Source: Diaminobutyricimonas sp. LJ205 (GTDB lineage Bacteria; Actinomycetota; Actinomycetes; Actinomycetales; Microbacteriaceae). Taken from it: a DNA stretch of 64,000 nt. Shown in pieces: positions 53,343 through 62,246 of this stretch. The first letter of the stretch is position 1; every line of letters starts with the position of its first letter. Both the position numbers and the translations under genes were made by a program. The stretch is taken from positions 1,178,001 through 1,242,000 of the forward strand of contig NZ_CP046619.1 of assembly GCF_009755725.1 (NCBI RefSeq). The letters run 5' to 3'. The notes below the pieces were generated by a model. The model had not been told where the DNA came from, made no database searches, and worked only from the letters and a program-made list of their open reading frames with translations.

Positions 53343-54950
53343 ATGCCGACGACGCCCAGCCACCCCAGCGCCGTCCGGCACCCGGTCGTAGCCGTTCGTC
53401 GACGGCAGGTACTCCCGGCCTGGGTGCGGACGATCGACAGGGCCGCCGCCCACCGGGTGCGGAATCGGCGCACGCACCCGCTCGTTGACCGCGGCTACGC
53501 CAGGCTCTCCCATTCGGCGAACCGCAGCGTGCTCTGGCTTTCCATCGCGGCGGGGCTGTTCGTGCTCGGCAATCGCCGGGCAGCGGTCCGGGGCAGCGCG
53601 TCCATCGTCGTCGCCAGCGCGCTCGCCAACTTGGTCGGCAAGCGCGTGTTCGGTGGCGATCGGCCGCTGCTGAAGGACATCCCGGTCGGGAGGCGGCTCA
53701 AGCGGCATCCGACCTCCGCATCATTCCCGTCCGGCCATTCGGCGAGCGCAGCCGCCTTCGCCACCGGGGTCGCTCTCGAATCACCACGCGCGGGGGCCGC
53801 CGTCGCGCCCGCGGCGCTGGCGGTCGCCTACTCACGGTTGCACACCGGAGCGCACTGGCTCTCGGACGTCATCGGTGGCTTCGCCATCGGCGCCGGGGTG
53901 GCCCTCGTCGGCCGGTGGTTGGTGCCATCCCCGCAGCCACCCGCGCCCGAATCGGCTCCGCGAGGCGGTACACCGACAGCGCTGCCTGCCTCCGCTGACG
54001 GCGCAGGCGTGTTCATCGTCGTCAACCCGGCCTCAGGCGGCACCCTCGGGCCGGACCCGGCGACCGTGCTCGAGCGTGCCCTGCCGGCCGCCCGGCTGCA
54101 CCGCTCTGCCGAGGGCGAGGATCTCGCCGCGATCGTGCGGGCCGCCCTCACCGGGGAAGACCCGCCGCGGGTGATCGGCGTCTGCGGGGGAGATGGCACG
54201 GTGGCAACCGTGGCCGGGGTCGCCCAGGCGGCGGATGTCCCGCTGCTGGTGTTGCCCGGCGGCACCTTCAACCACTTCGCCCGCACGGCAGGACTCGAAT
54301 CCGTTCAGCACGGCATCGACGCCCTGGCGGCCGGCACGGGGCTGCGGGTGGATGTCGGGACCCTCAGCCGCGGGGACCGTGAGCCGGTGACCGTGCTCAA
54401 CACGGTGTCCCTGGGCGTCTATCCCGATTTCGTCGCCGAGCGCGAGAAGCTCGAGCCGCGCTTCGGGAAATGGCTGGGTGGCGTCGTCGCCGCCGGTCGC
54501 GTGCTGCGAACAGTGGATCCGGTCACGGTGCTGCTGAATGGCCGGAGGGTCCGGGTGTGGTCCCTGTATGTCGGGGTCAGCCGGAACAGCCCGGCGACCG
54601 TCGCGCCGCTTCAGCGACTACGCCTGGGTGGAAACGTTCTTGATGTGCGCATCCTGCACGCCGGACGCCGTGACGGCGCTGCGCTGTCGCTGGCGTTCGG
54701 ACGTCGCACCAGCCGCATCCTTCGATGGCTGCTGCCAGGCTCCAGCGTGATCGAACGGTTCGTCACCGATGCCGTGACCCTTGAAGTCCCGGCGGGCGAA
54801 GGCAGCCCTGCGGTGTTCGCGCACGACGGCGAAGTCGAACACGCGGCCGTGGAGGTCGCGCACAGGTTCACCGTGCGGGTCGCGCCGAGAGCGCTGTCCG
54901 TATACAGCCCACTCGGCGCCGACCGCCCGGAGCCTGACCGTCCGCTTTAG
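53343..54950 (+). CDS. PAP2 phosphatase-diacylglycerol kinase fusion
   Basis: The 535-residue protein fuses two domains. The first (about 60-200) is a PAP2 phosphatase with KRVFGGDRP, PSGHSASAAAFA and SRLHTGAHWLSDVIGG, the three active-site motifs. The second (about 220-525) is a diacylglycerol kinase-like domain with VFIVVNPASGG, IGVCGGDGTVATVAGVA and a PGGTFNHFA loop. Together they could dephosphorylate and phosphorylate lipids at the membrane. Actinobacteria sometimes carry this fusion. The start has no clear ribosome site, so it may be coupled to the VOC gene 6 bases upstream. Confidence 0.9.
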   Translation: MPTTPSHPSAVRHPVVAVRRRQVLPAWVRTIDRAAAHRVRNRRTHPLVDRGYARLSHSANRSVLWLSIAAGLFVLGNRRAAVRGSASIVVASALANLVGKRVFGGDRPLLKDIPVGRRLKRHPTSASFPSGHSASAAAFATGVALESPRAGAAVAPAALAVAYSRLHTGAHWLSDVIGGFAIGAGVALVGRWLVPSPQPPAPESAPRGGTPTALPASADGAGVFIVVNPASGGTLGPDPATVLERALPAARLHRSAEGEDLAAIVRAALTGEDPPRVIGVCGGDGTVATVAGVAQAADVPLLVLPGGTFNHFARTAGLESVQHGIDALAAGTGLRVDVGTLSRGDREPVTVLNTVSLGVYPDFVAEREKLEPRFGKWLGGVVAAGRVLRTVDPVTVLLNGRRVRVWSLYVGVSRNSPATVAPLQRLRLGGNVLDVRILHAGRRDGAALSLAFGRRTSRILRWLLPGSSVIERFVTDAVTLEVPAGEGSPAVFAHDGEVEHAAVEVAHRFTVRVAPRALSVYSPLGADRPEPDRPL

Positions 54951-55411
54951 GGTGCGGTTCGGGTACTCGCGGTGCGGTTCCGGGTGAGCAGGAACCCCAG
55001 CGCGATCATCACGATGCCGAGCACCAGGTGCAGCCAGTTGTCCGCGGTGTTCATCGGCACGAAGTTCGCCGGGTTCTCGCCCGCCACGAACAGTCCGTAC
55101 AGCCAGAGCACCAGGTAGACGACGCCGCCCCAGATCAGGAAGTTGCGGGCGCCAGGAGCGGTACGCGCGAAGGCGACCCCGGCGATCCCGAACAGCAGGT
55201 GCACGATGTTGTGGAGGATCGACACCTGGAACACTCCAAGCAGGAGCGCTTCCGATTCGTGGCCGGCGAACATCATCGTCTCGTAGTTGGTGGTCACTCC
55301 CGGAATGAATCCGAGGATGCCGACCAGCAGGAACACGATTCCAACAATCAGGCTGGCGGTCTGGACAGGAGTAGCTGTCATCCCCGTCCGGTTCGCAGAT
55401 ACGTTTGACAT
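54947..55411 (-). CDS. DUF4383 membrane protein
   Basis: The 154-residue product has four transmembrane segments (about residues 18-38, 60-83, 92-113, 125-145). It has LVGILGFIPGVTTNYETM, HNIVHLLFGIAGVAFART and ADNWLHLVLGIVMIALGF, the DUF4383 pattern. It starts at 55411, where GAGGAAG lies 6-7 nt upstream. The function is unknown. Its stop overlaps that of the kinase fusion by 4 bases. Confidence 0.85.
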   Translation of the reverse strand: MSNVSANRTGMTATPVQTASLIVGIVFLLVGILGFIPGVTTNYETMMFAGHESEALLLGVFQVSILHNIVHLLFGIAGVAFARTAPGARNFLIWGGVVYLVLWLYGLFVAGENPANFVPMNTADNWLHLVLGIVMIALGFLLTRNRTASTRTAP

Positions 55412-55504
55412 TTCACGCTTCCTCACTAACTGGGAAGGGCGTGTGCAGTTGCCCTGTGTTTGCCGAGGGTACGCCGCTGCGGTCCCGCTGAAAACCCCTC
55501 GCAC

Positions 55505-56377
55505 TCAGGCCCGCTGGCCGAGTTCCGCCAGGACGAGCGGCAGTGCATCCACCAGTTCTCGGGCCAGGAATCCGGTCGGTCCGATCCGGGCGGCGAGTCG
55601 ATCGCCAGCCGTCGCGTGCAGGTGCGTTCCCCAGCAGGCCGCCTGCTCGGCGGTGGCGCCCCGCGCGAGCAATCCGCCGATCGCGCCGGCCAGCACGTCA
55701 CCGCTGCCCGAGGTGCCAAGCCCCGCCTGGCCGGAACCCTGCTGCCAGAGCGCTCCGTCAGGCGTCGCGACCAGCCCGAAGGCGCTTGTCACTGCCGCGT
55801 ACTGCTCCGAGATCGCCCGGATGTCGTCCTCTCGATCGTCCACATCACGGCCGAGAAGCCGTGCCATTTCCGCGTCATTCGGGGTGAGGACGAGCCGCCC
55901 CCGCCACGGCGCTGTGGCTGCGGTGACATCCGGGAGCACACCCAGCGCGTAGGCGTCCAGCAGCACCGGCGTCGAAGCGCCGATTTCGGGCGCGAGTGCC
56001 GTCAGGAGCAGCCGCGCCTCATCGGCGTCATCGAGTCCGGGGCCGATCACGACTGCGTCGGCGCGCTCGAACTCCTCCCGAAGCAGGTCATTCGTTCGCC
56101 CACGGACCGCGCCGGTCGCCGTCTGCTCGAGGGAAATCACTCCCGATTCGGGAACGGCGACCGCGACCTGTGCGGCGACTGATTCAGCCACGGCGATGGT
56201 CAGCCTCCCGGCGCCGACCCGCAGGGCAGCGAGCCCGGCCAGCATGGCTGCACCTGGCGACCGCCGAGCGCCGCCGATGATCAGGATGCGCCCACGATCG
56301 TTCTTGGACCCCGCCCCGCTCGGCAACTCCCAGTTGCGCAGGATGTTCGGCGTCAGCGCCTCACTGCGGGAAGGCAT
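55505..56377 (-). CDS. nnrD: ADP-dependent NAD(P)H-hydrate dehydratase
   Basis: The 290-residue protein has ILIIGGARRSPGAAMLAGLAALRVGAGRLT in two parts, VLTPNDAEMARLLG, and GTSGSGDVLAGAIGGLLARG with catalytic Asp. These match the C-terminal domain of Nnr (YjeF_C/carbohydrate kinase-like), which repairs hydrated NAD(P)H. The epimerase domain is absent, so this is the stand-alone dehydratase. It overlaps the histidine phosphatase gene by 17 bases. Confidence 0.9.
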   Translation of the reverse strand: MPSRSEALTPNILRNWELPSGAGSKNDRGRILIIGGARRSPGAAMLAGLAALRVGAGRLTIAVAESVAAQVAVAVPESGVISLEQTATGAVRGRTNDLLREEFERADAVVIGPGLDDADEARLLLTALAPEIGASTPVLLDAYALGVLPDVTAATAPWRGRLVLTPNDAEMARLLGRDVDDREDDIRAISEQYAAVTSAFGLVATPDGALWQQGSGQAGLGTSGSGDVLAGAIGGLLARGATAEQAACWGTHLHATAGDRLAARIGPTGFLARELVDALPLVLAELGQRA

Positions 56378-57128
56378 CGCGGGTCCCCGTGTGCACGGTC
56401 ACTTCGGCGCCGAGCGCTTCGAGATGGTCGACGCGGTTGTACAGGTCGAGAGTCCACGGACCATCCGCTTCGTGCCGGACCAGCCGGCTGATCGACGCAT
56501 TGAGCAGGGGTGTGGTGCTGGCCAGTTCCAGCACCTGAGCCTCGGTGAGGTGCTCGCAGATGTACCGGATCAGGGTGAGCACGGCATCGTGGGAGACGAT
56601 CAGCACCCGCCGACCGGACTCGAGCCGGTCAAGGTCGATCAACATGGACCGCAGCCGGAGCACAACGTCGGCCCATGATTCACCGCCAGGCGGACGATAG
56701 TAGAACTTCCCGAGTCGGCGCCTGCGCGCGGCTTCGACGGGCAGTCGTGCCTCGACACCCACGGTGGTCAGGGCGTCAATGATGCCGAGCTCCCGGTCGC
56801 GGAGTCTCTCATCCACGCGCACCGGCAGTTGTGCCCGCTGGCCGGCGGCGAGCAGCCGCGCCGTATCCGCGGCCCGCAGATACGGTGAGCACCAGATCGA
56901 GTCGGGGAACTGGTCGTCGTCCAGGCCCTGCAACCACCGGCCGACTGCGGCGGCCTGGTCGGCGCCGATCTGGCTGAGCGGCACGTCGGCGTCCCTCAGG
57001 GGAACGTCGATCTCTTCGGCGCGCGCCAACTCGGCAGCGGAGGCCGCGACATTCGCGGTGCTCTCACCGTGGCGGATCAAGGTCAAGGCAATAGCTCCCA
57101 CCCGACCGACCGTACGCCCGCGCCTCAT
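56361..57128 (-). CDS. Histidine phosphatase family protein
   Basis: The 255-residue protein has the phosphohistidine motif ALTLIRHGESTANVAA near the N-terminus, then IWCSPYLRAADTARLL, LRDRELGIID and LIVSHDAVLTLIRYIC with the second catalytic His. It belongs to the phosphoglycerate mutase-like branch; the substrate is unknown. The start is uncertain: ATG 57128 is used, and TTG 57137 or a GTG a few codons later is possible. It overlaps the nnrD-like gene at its 3' end and is divergent to the LigD-type gene. Confidence 0.85.
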   Translation of the reverse strand: MRRGRTVGRVGAIALTLIRHGESTANVAASAAELARAEEIDVPLRDADVPLSQIGADQAAAVGRWLQGLDDDQFPDSIWCSPYLRAADTARLLAAGQRAQLPVRVDERLRDRELGIIDALTTVGVEARLPVEAARRRRLGKFYYRPPGGESWADVVLRLRSMLIDLDRLESGRRVLIVSHDAVLTLIRYICEHLTEAQVLELASTTPLLNASISRLVRHEADGPWTLDLYNRVDHLEALGAEVTVHTGTRDAFPQ

Positions 57129-57186
57129 CCCCGCCAAACGACGCCCGTGCCACGGGTGACCCTTCCCCGGTCACGTCCGGCTCGCG

Positions 57187-57192
57187 TAGCCT
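57187..57192 (+). promoter_or_regulatory. -10 hexamer of a leaderless promoter
   Basis: TAGCCT lies 6 nt before the ATG at 57199. Confidence 0.55.
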
Positions 57193-57198
57193 GACCGC

Positions 57199-58209
57199 AT
57201 GGCCAGCGACGCGGTGATGCTCCCGGTGGGCGAGCGGGAAGTCCGGATCTCAAGCCCGAACCGCGTGTTGTGGCCAGAGCTCGGGTTGACCAAGCTCGAC
57301 CTGGCCCGCTACCTGGTCGAGGTGGGTGACGCCTTCGTCGCAGCCAACGGCGACCGACCGTTGTCGCTGCAACGGTTCCCCGAGGGAGTCGATGGTGAGC
57401 AGTTCTTCTCGAAGAACCCGCCGAAGGGTGCGCCGGACTTCATCCGATCGGTGAAGGTGGTCTATCCCAGCGCCCGCTCGCACCCGCAGCTGGTGATCGA
57501 CGAGCCCGCCGCAGCAGTGTGGGCGGTGCAGATGAACACGATCGTGTTCCACCCGTGGCCCTCGCGCGCCGAGACATCCGATTACCCCGACCAGTTCCGG
57601 GTCGATCTGGACCCGCAACCGGGCACCGACTTCGACGACGCCATTCCCGCAGCGCTGGAACTGAGGAAGGTGCTGCAGGAGGCGGGCCTGGAGCCGTTCA
57701 TCAAGACTTCCGGCAACCGTGGACTACACGTGTTCGCTCCGATCGACGCGACGCATGAGTTCCTGGATGTCCGGCACGCCGTGATCGCGGCGGCCCGCGA
57801 GCTGGAGCGACGGATGCCGGACAAGGTGACCACCGCATGGTGGAAGGAGGAACGCGGCGAGCGCGTCTTCGTCGACTTCAACCAGGCGAACCGTGACCGC
57901 ACCATGGCGGGCGCCTACAGCCCGCGAGCATTGCCGCACGCGCCGGTGTCCTGTCCGATCGAGTGGGACGAACTGGAGAGCACCGATCCCAGGCAGTTCA
58001 CCATCCTCACCGTCCCCGAGCGGCTCCGGACCAGCGGCGACCCGTGGGCCGAGTTCGGGGCAACGCCGGGCAGCATCGACACGCTGCTCGGCTGGTGGGA
58101 GCGCGACCTCGCCGACGGACTCGGGGAACTGCCGTTCCCGCCGGACTACCCGAAGATGCCGGGCGAACCACCCCGCGTGCAGCCGAGTCGGGCCAAAAAA
58201 CCGGACTGA
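57199..58209 (+). CDS. LigD polymerase-domain (PrimPol) protein
   Basis: The 336-residue protein has ISSPNRVLWPELGLTKLDLARYL, LQRFPEGVDGEQFFSKNPPKGAPD, RVDLDPQPGTDFDDA with the metal-binding DxD and IKTSGNRGLHVFAPID. These define the polymerase domain of bacterial LigD (archaeo-eukaryotic primase type), which fills gaps during non-homologous end joining. Here it stands alone, without ligase or nuclease domains. An ATP-dependent ligase is encoded 3 kb downstream. No Ku gene is in the window. It should be cytoplasmic. Confidence 0.9.
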   Translation: MASDAVMLPVGEREVRISSPNRVLWPELGLTKLDLARYLVEVGDAFVAANGDRPLSLQRFPEGVDGEQFFSKNPPKGAPDFIRSVKVVYPSARSHPQLVIDEPAAAVWAVQMNTIVFHPWPSRAETSDYPDQFRVDLDPQPGTDFDDAIPAALELRKVLQEAGLEPFIKTSGNRGLHVFAPIDATHEFLDVRHAVIAAARELERRMPDKVTTAWWKEERGERVFVDFNQANRDRTMAGAYSPRALPHAPVSCPIEWDELESTDPRQFTILTVPERLRTSGDPWAEFGATPGSIDTLLGWWERDLADGLGELPFPPDYPKMPGEPPRVQPSRAKKPD

Positions 58210-58299
58210 GGCCCGCCCTCACACCGACCTTGCAGGCGTCTCCTACTGCGCCAGAGCCGTGCGAAGCGTAGTGTCGGCACAGGGAGAAGAGGCCTCATC

Positions 58300-59349
58300 A
58301 TGACTGCACTCTGGACGCGCTGGGCACCCGCCGCTGCGGCTGTCGCCGTGATCGCGGTAGGCACCGTCGCCGCGACCGCCGCACCCAATGTCGACCTGCC
58401 GGACAAGACGCCGGCGGAACTGATTGAACTCGCCGCGGGCAGCAGCGTGCAGGCGTTCTCGGGAACGGTCGAGCAGTCGTCGGAGATGGGGTTGCCCGAA
58501 CTGCCCGATGAGCGCGGATTCGCGGATGCCGCGGACGCCCTTGAGTTCCTCACCAGCTCGCACACCGCCCGAGTATGGGTGGATGCGCCGGAACGCGGCC
58601 GCGTGCAGCTGCTCGATACCCTCGCCGAGCGTGGCGCAGTCAAGAACGGCAGCGAGCTCTGGCTGTACTCCTCCGAAGAGGAGGAGGTGACGCATGTGAC
58701 CCTGCCCGCGGGCGGTCTCCCCGAGCCCTCGCCCGGGCCGACGCTCACCCCCAATGAACTGGCAGACCGTCTCCTCGCCGATCTGGATTCCAGCACGGCA
58801 GTGACGGCAGGGGATGACACCCGAGTCGCGGGCCGTACCGCCTACCAGCTCGTCCTCACCCCACGTACCGACGACACCCTGGTCGACTCTGTGGTGGTCG
58901 CACTGGACTCCGAGACCGGTTTCCCGCTCAGCTTCGCCGTGCACGCCACCGGACAAGCTGAACCCGCGCTCGCCGTGGCCTTCTCGAGCGTGAGCTTTGA
59001 GACCCCGACCGCCGACACGTTCGCCTACACGCCGCCGGCTGGCGCGACCGTCGAAGAACTCAGCGCCGAGGAGATCGCCGCGAAGCTCAGTGCCGGTGGG
59101 CATTCGGCGGCCGATCACCCGCTGCCGCTCGTCACCGGATCGGATTGGGCCACCGTTGTGGAACTGCCCGCCGGCGCGCTGCCCGCTGAGGCGTTGGCCT
59201 CACCGCTGCTGGCGCAGGTCACCCAGGTCGTGGACGGCGGTCGACTGTTCAGCACGGCACTGTTCAGCGTGCTGGTGACCGATGATGGACGCGTGTTCGC
59301 CGGGGCAGTCCCCGCGACCACGCTGCAGGCGGCGGTCGCCGCGCGGTGA
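58300..59349 (+). CDS. LolA-like outer-surface lipoprotein carrier fold protein
   Basis: The 349-residue protein has an N-terminal transmembrane or signal segment (about 9-28), then a beta-rich domain: LIELAAGSSVQAFSGTVEQSSEMGLPEL, ARVWVDAPERGRVQLLDTLAERG, ELWLYSSEEEEVTHVTLP and FPLSFAVHATG. This is the LolA-like (DUF2092-type) fold of actinobacterial exported proteins. It overlaps the ABC-ATPase by 4 bases (GTGA), so it works with the transporter, perhaps as a substrate-binding or assembly factor. A GGGAGAAGAGG ribosome site precedes the ATG. Confidence 0.8.
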   Translation: MTALWTRWAPAAAAVAVIAVGTVAATAAPNVDLPDKTPAELIELAAGSSVQAFSGTVEQSSEMGLPELPDERGFADAADALEFLTSSHTARVWVDAPERGRVQLLDTLAERGAVKNGSELWLYSSEEEEVTHVTLPAGGLPEPSPGPTLTPNELADRLLADLDSSTAVTAGDDTRVAGRTAYQLVLTPRTDDTLVDSVVVALDSETGFPLSFAVHATGQAEPALAVAFSSVSFETPTADTFAYTPPAGATVEELSAEEIAAKLSAGGHSAADHPLPLVTGSDWATVVELPAGALPAEALASPLLAQVTQVVDGGRLFSTALFSVLVTDDGRVFAGAVPATTLQAAVAAR

Positions 59350-60287
59350 CAGGCCTCGCGATCGAGACGCACGGGCTCAGCAAACGCTTCGGCCACCGCA
59401 GCGTCGTCACCGACCTCGACCTCGCGGTGCCGAGCGGCTCGGTGTTCGGCTTCCTCGGCCCGAACGGCTCGGGCAAGACCACCACGATTCGGATGCTGCT
59501 CGGCCTCGCCGCCGCATCCGAAGGCCGGATGCGAGTACTCGACCAGGACCTGCCGAAGGCGCTGCCCCGAGTGCTGCCGCAGGTGGGAGCGCTCGTGGAG
59601 GGGCCGGCGTTCTACCCGTTCCTGTCCGGGGTGGCGAACCTCGAACGGCTGGACTCCGCCGACCGGTATGCGCCTGCACGGACCCGCAAGCAGCGCGTGC
59701 ACGAAGCGCTCGAGGTCGTGGGGCTCGGTCACGCGGCAACCAAGAAGGTGCGCGCCTACTCGCTCGGCATGAAACAGCGGCTCGGTATTGCGGCGGCCCT
59801 GCTGGCCCCACGCGAGCTGCTCATCCTCGATGAGCCGACGAACGGATTGGACCCGCAAGGAACCCGGGAGGTGCGGAACCTGGTGCGCTCGCTCGCCGAC
59901 AAGGGAACCACGGTGTTCGTGTCCAGCCACCTGCTGTCCGAGGTGGAGCAAGTCTGCACGCACGCAGCGATCCTGTCGGCCGGTCGCCTGGTCGGCCAGG
60001 GCACCCTCGACGAGTTGCGGAGCGTGGGCACCGGGCAGGTCCTAGTACAGACGCCGGATGTCGAGACGGCGCGCACCGTGCTCGCTGAGCTGGGGCTCAG
60101 TCCCGAGCCATCGGACGGTGAGCAGGTGCGCGCGATCCTGCCGCAACAGCAGCCGATCCCGCCTGAACGGATCGTCTCGGCACTGGTTGCGCGAGGAGTG
60201 CGCGTCCGCGGCTTCACCCTGAGCGGAGCCAGCCTCGAGGACCGTTTCGTCGAACTCACGGGAGAGGGGTTCGAAGTTGTCCAGTGA
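59346..60287 (+). CDS. ABC transporter ATP-binding protein
   Basis: The 313-residue protein has Walker A GPNGSGKTTT (about 39-48), signature YSLGMKQRLGIAAALL, Walker B LLILDEPTNGLDPQG and a switch His in FVSSHLLSEVEQ. The C-terminal extension (about 225-313) is the usual regulatory tail of drug- and antibiotic-type ABC exporters. It energises the permease encoded next. The substrate is unknown. The GTG start overlaps the LolA-like gene. Confidence 0.9.
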   Translation: MTGLAIETHGLSKRFGHRSVVTDLDLAVPSGSVFGFLGPNGSGKTTTIRMLLGLAAASEGRMRVLDQDLPKALPRVLPQVGALVEGPAFYPFLSGVANLERLDSADRYAPARTRKQRVHEALEVVGLGHAATKKVRAYSLGMKQRLGIAAALLAPRELLILDEPTNGLDPQGTREVRNLVRSLADKGTTVFVSSHLLSEVEQVCTHAAILSAGRLVGQGTLDELRSVGTGQVLVQTPDVETARTVLAELGLSPEPSDGEQVRAILPQQQPIPPERIVSALVARGVRVRGFTLSGASLEDRFVELTGEGFEVVQ

Positions 60288-61149
60288 GATGACAGCCAGC
60301 GACACCGCCGCAACCGAGCGAACGGTGAAGCCCTCGAGCGGCTGGCGGCTGGTGGCATCCGAGATCTCACTGCTCTACCGCCGCCTGCGCACCTGGGCGA
60401 TGATGGCGGCGCTCGCCGCCATCCCGGTGCTGATCGCGATCGCGGTGCGGCTGACCTCTGGGCCGCCCGAGGGTCGGGGACCGGCGTTCCTCGACCAGAT
60501 CACCGAGAACGGCATGTTCGTGGCCCTCACCGCGATGATCGTGGCGGTGCCACTGTTCCTGCCGTTGACGATCGGCGTCGTCGCCGGAGACACGATCGCC
60601 GGTGAGGCAAACCTCGGCACGCTTCGCTACCTGCTCACCGCGCCCGCCGGCCGGCTGTGGCTGTTGATCGTGAAGTACCTCGGTGCGGCTGTCTTCTGCC
60701 TGACCGCCCCGCTGATCGTCGCGATCAGCGGCATCCTGATGGGCCTCGCCCTGTTCCCGGTCGGCCCGGTGACGTTGCTCTCCGGTGAGACGGTCGAATT
60801 CGGCGAAGCGCTCGCGCGGCTGGCGTTGATCGTCCTCTACATCACCGTCTCGCTGCTGGGCCTGTCAGCGATCGGCCTGTTCATCTCGACCATGACCGTC
60901 ATCCCGGTGGGGGCGATGGCCACCACCGTCGGCGTGGCCGTGGTGTCGCAGATCCTCGGCTCGCTGCCACAGTTGGAATGGCTGCACCAGTGGTTGTTCA
61001 GTCACTATTGGTTCGGTTTCGCCGACCTGCTGCGCGACCCGATCTCCTGGCAGTCGTTCGGGGACAACGCCCTGCTGCAGCTGGGTTACCTGATCGTGTT
61101 CGGCGCGCTCGCCTACGGCCGGTTCACGACCAAGGACGTGCTGTCCTGA
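60277..61149 (+). CDS. ABC transporter permease
   Basis: The 290-residue protein has a basic N-terminus (about 1-40) and six hydrophobic segments (about 42-62, 83-108, 133-165, 184-206, 215-238, 263-282). It is of the ABC-2/NatB-like type paired with the ATPase upstream. The start is TTG 60277 with GGGAGAGGGG 7 nt before it; an ATG at 60289 is also possible. It overlaps the ATPase gene by 11 bases. The gene converges on the DNA ligase gene with no gap. Confidence 0.85.
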   Translation: MSSEMTASDTAATERTVKPSSGWRLVASEISLLYRRLRTWAMMAALAAIPVLIAIAVRLTSGPPEGRGPAFLDQITENGMFVALTAMIVAVPLFLPLTIGVVAGDTIAGEANLGTLRYLLTAPAGRLWLLIVKYLGAAVFCLTAPLIVAISGILMGLALFPVGPVTLLSGETVEFGEALARLALIVLYITVSLLGLSAIGLFISTMTVIPVGAMATTVGVAVVSQILGSLPQLEWLHQWLFSHYWFGFADLLRDPISWQSFGDNALLQLGYLIVFGALAYGRFTTKDVLS

Positions 61150-62202
61150 TCAGGCAAGCACTCGGCTGAGGTCGTACGCGACCGGCGTCTCAAGCTGTTC
61201 GAAAGTGCACGAGGTCGGATCGCGATCGGGACGCCAGCGCTCGAACTGCACGGTGTGCCGGAATCGCGCGCCCTCCATCTGGTCGTAGCGCACTTCAAGC
61301 ACCCGGCTCGGCTCAAGGCGCACGAACGAGACATCCTTCGCCGACGAGAACCGGCTGCGGTCGGTGGCGCCGGTGAGTGCCACGCCACTGTCGTCACGGC
61401 TGACCAGCGGCTCCAACTTGTCGATGAGTTCCAGCCGGCGCTTGTCGCTGAACGCCGACGCGCCGCCGACATTACGGAGTGTGCCGTCGGCGTCGTACAG
61501 GCCGAGGAGCAGTGACCCGACGCCCTGGCCGCTGGTGTGCACCCGATAGCCGAGCAGCACGACATCCGCGGTGCGCTTGTGCTTGATCTTCAGCATGGTG
61601 CGCTTGCCGGGGGAGTAGGGCGCCGTCATCGGTTTCGCCACCACACCGTCAAGACCTGCCCCCTCGAATTCGACCAGCCACCGCCTGGCGAGCTCCGGAT
61701 CCTGGGTCAGCTGAGTGAGATGCAGCGGATCGCCGATCCCAGCCGTCAGCGCCTCGAGCTGGCTGCGTCGCTCGGCGAAGGGGACGGCGAGCAGCGATTC
61801 GCCGCCACGGGCCAGCAGGTCGAAGGCGACGAACATCGCCGGGGTTTCCTCGGCCAGTTTCCGCACCCGGCTGTCCGCGGGGTGGATGCGCTGCGACAGC
61901 GCCTCCCAATCCAGGCGCTGCGCGCCCGGCTCACCCGTGGGAACCACTATCTCTCCGTCGAGCACACACGGCTCAGGCAGCAGCCGGGCGAGCGCGTCGG
62001 TCAGTTCGGGGAAGTACCGGGTGAGCATCTTGGAGCCACGGCTCCCGATCTCAACGGTGTCGCCATCGAAAACGACGATGCCGCGGAAACCGTCCCACTT
62101 GGGCTCGTAGCCGAGACCACCCTCGGCGCTGTCCGATTCGGGGATCGCGGTGACCGCTTTGGCGAGCATGGGCACGATCTGCGCGCTGACAGGAGGCTGC
62201 AT
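61150..62202 (-). CDS. ATP-dependent DNA ligase (LigC/LigD-ligase type)
   Basis: The 350-residue protein has motif I EPKWDGFRG with the nucleotide-accepting Lys, motif III-like FVAFDLL, motif IV LDGVVAKP, motif V MLKIKHKRTADVVLLG and a C-terminal OB fold with RFRHTVQFERWRPDRDP. This fits the ATP-dependent ligases of bacterial end-joining (LigC or the ligase part of LigD). It seals nicks using ATP. With the PrimPol gene at 57199 it could form a split LigD system. It is divergent to sufS. Confidence 0.9.
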   Translation of the reverse strand: MQPPVSAQIVPMLAKAVTAIPESDSAEGGLGYEPKWDGFRGIVVFDGDTVEIGSRGSKMLTRYFPELTDALARLLPEPCVLDGEIVVPTGEPGAQRLDWEALSQRIHPADSRVRKLAEETPAMFVAFDLLARGGESLLAVPFAERRSQLEALTAGIGDPLHLTQLTQDPELARRWLVEFEGAGLDGVVAKPMTAPYSPGKRTMLKIKHKRTADVVLLGYRVHTSGQGVGSLLLGLYDADGTLRNVGGASAFSDKRRLELIDKLEPLVSRDDSGVALTGATDRSRFSSAKDVSFVRLEPSRVLEVRYDQMEGARFRHTVQFERWRPDRDPTSCTFEQLETPVAYDLSRVLA

Positions 62203-62246
62203 GGGTTCGATCCTGCCCTTCCCGTCCTCCCAGCACCAGTACGTAA

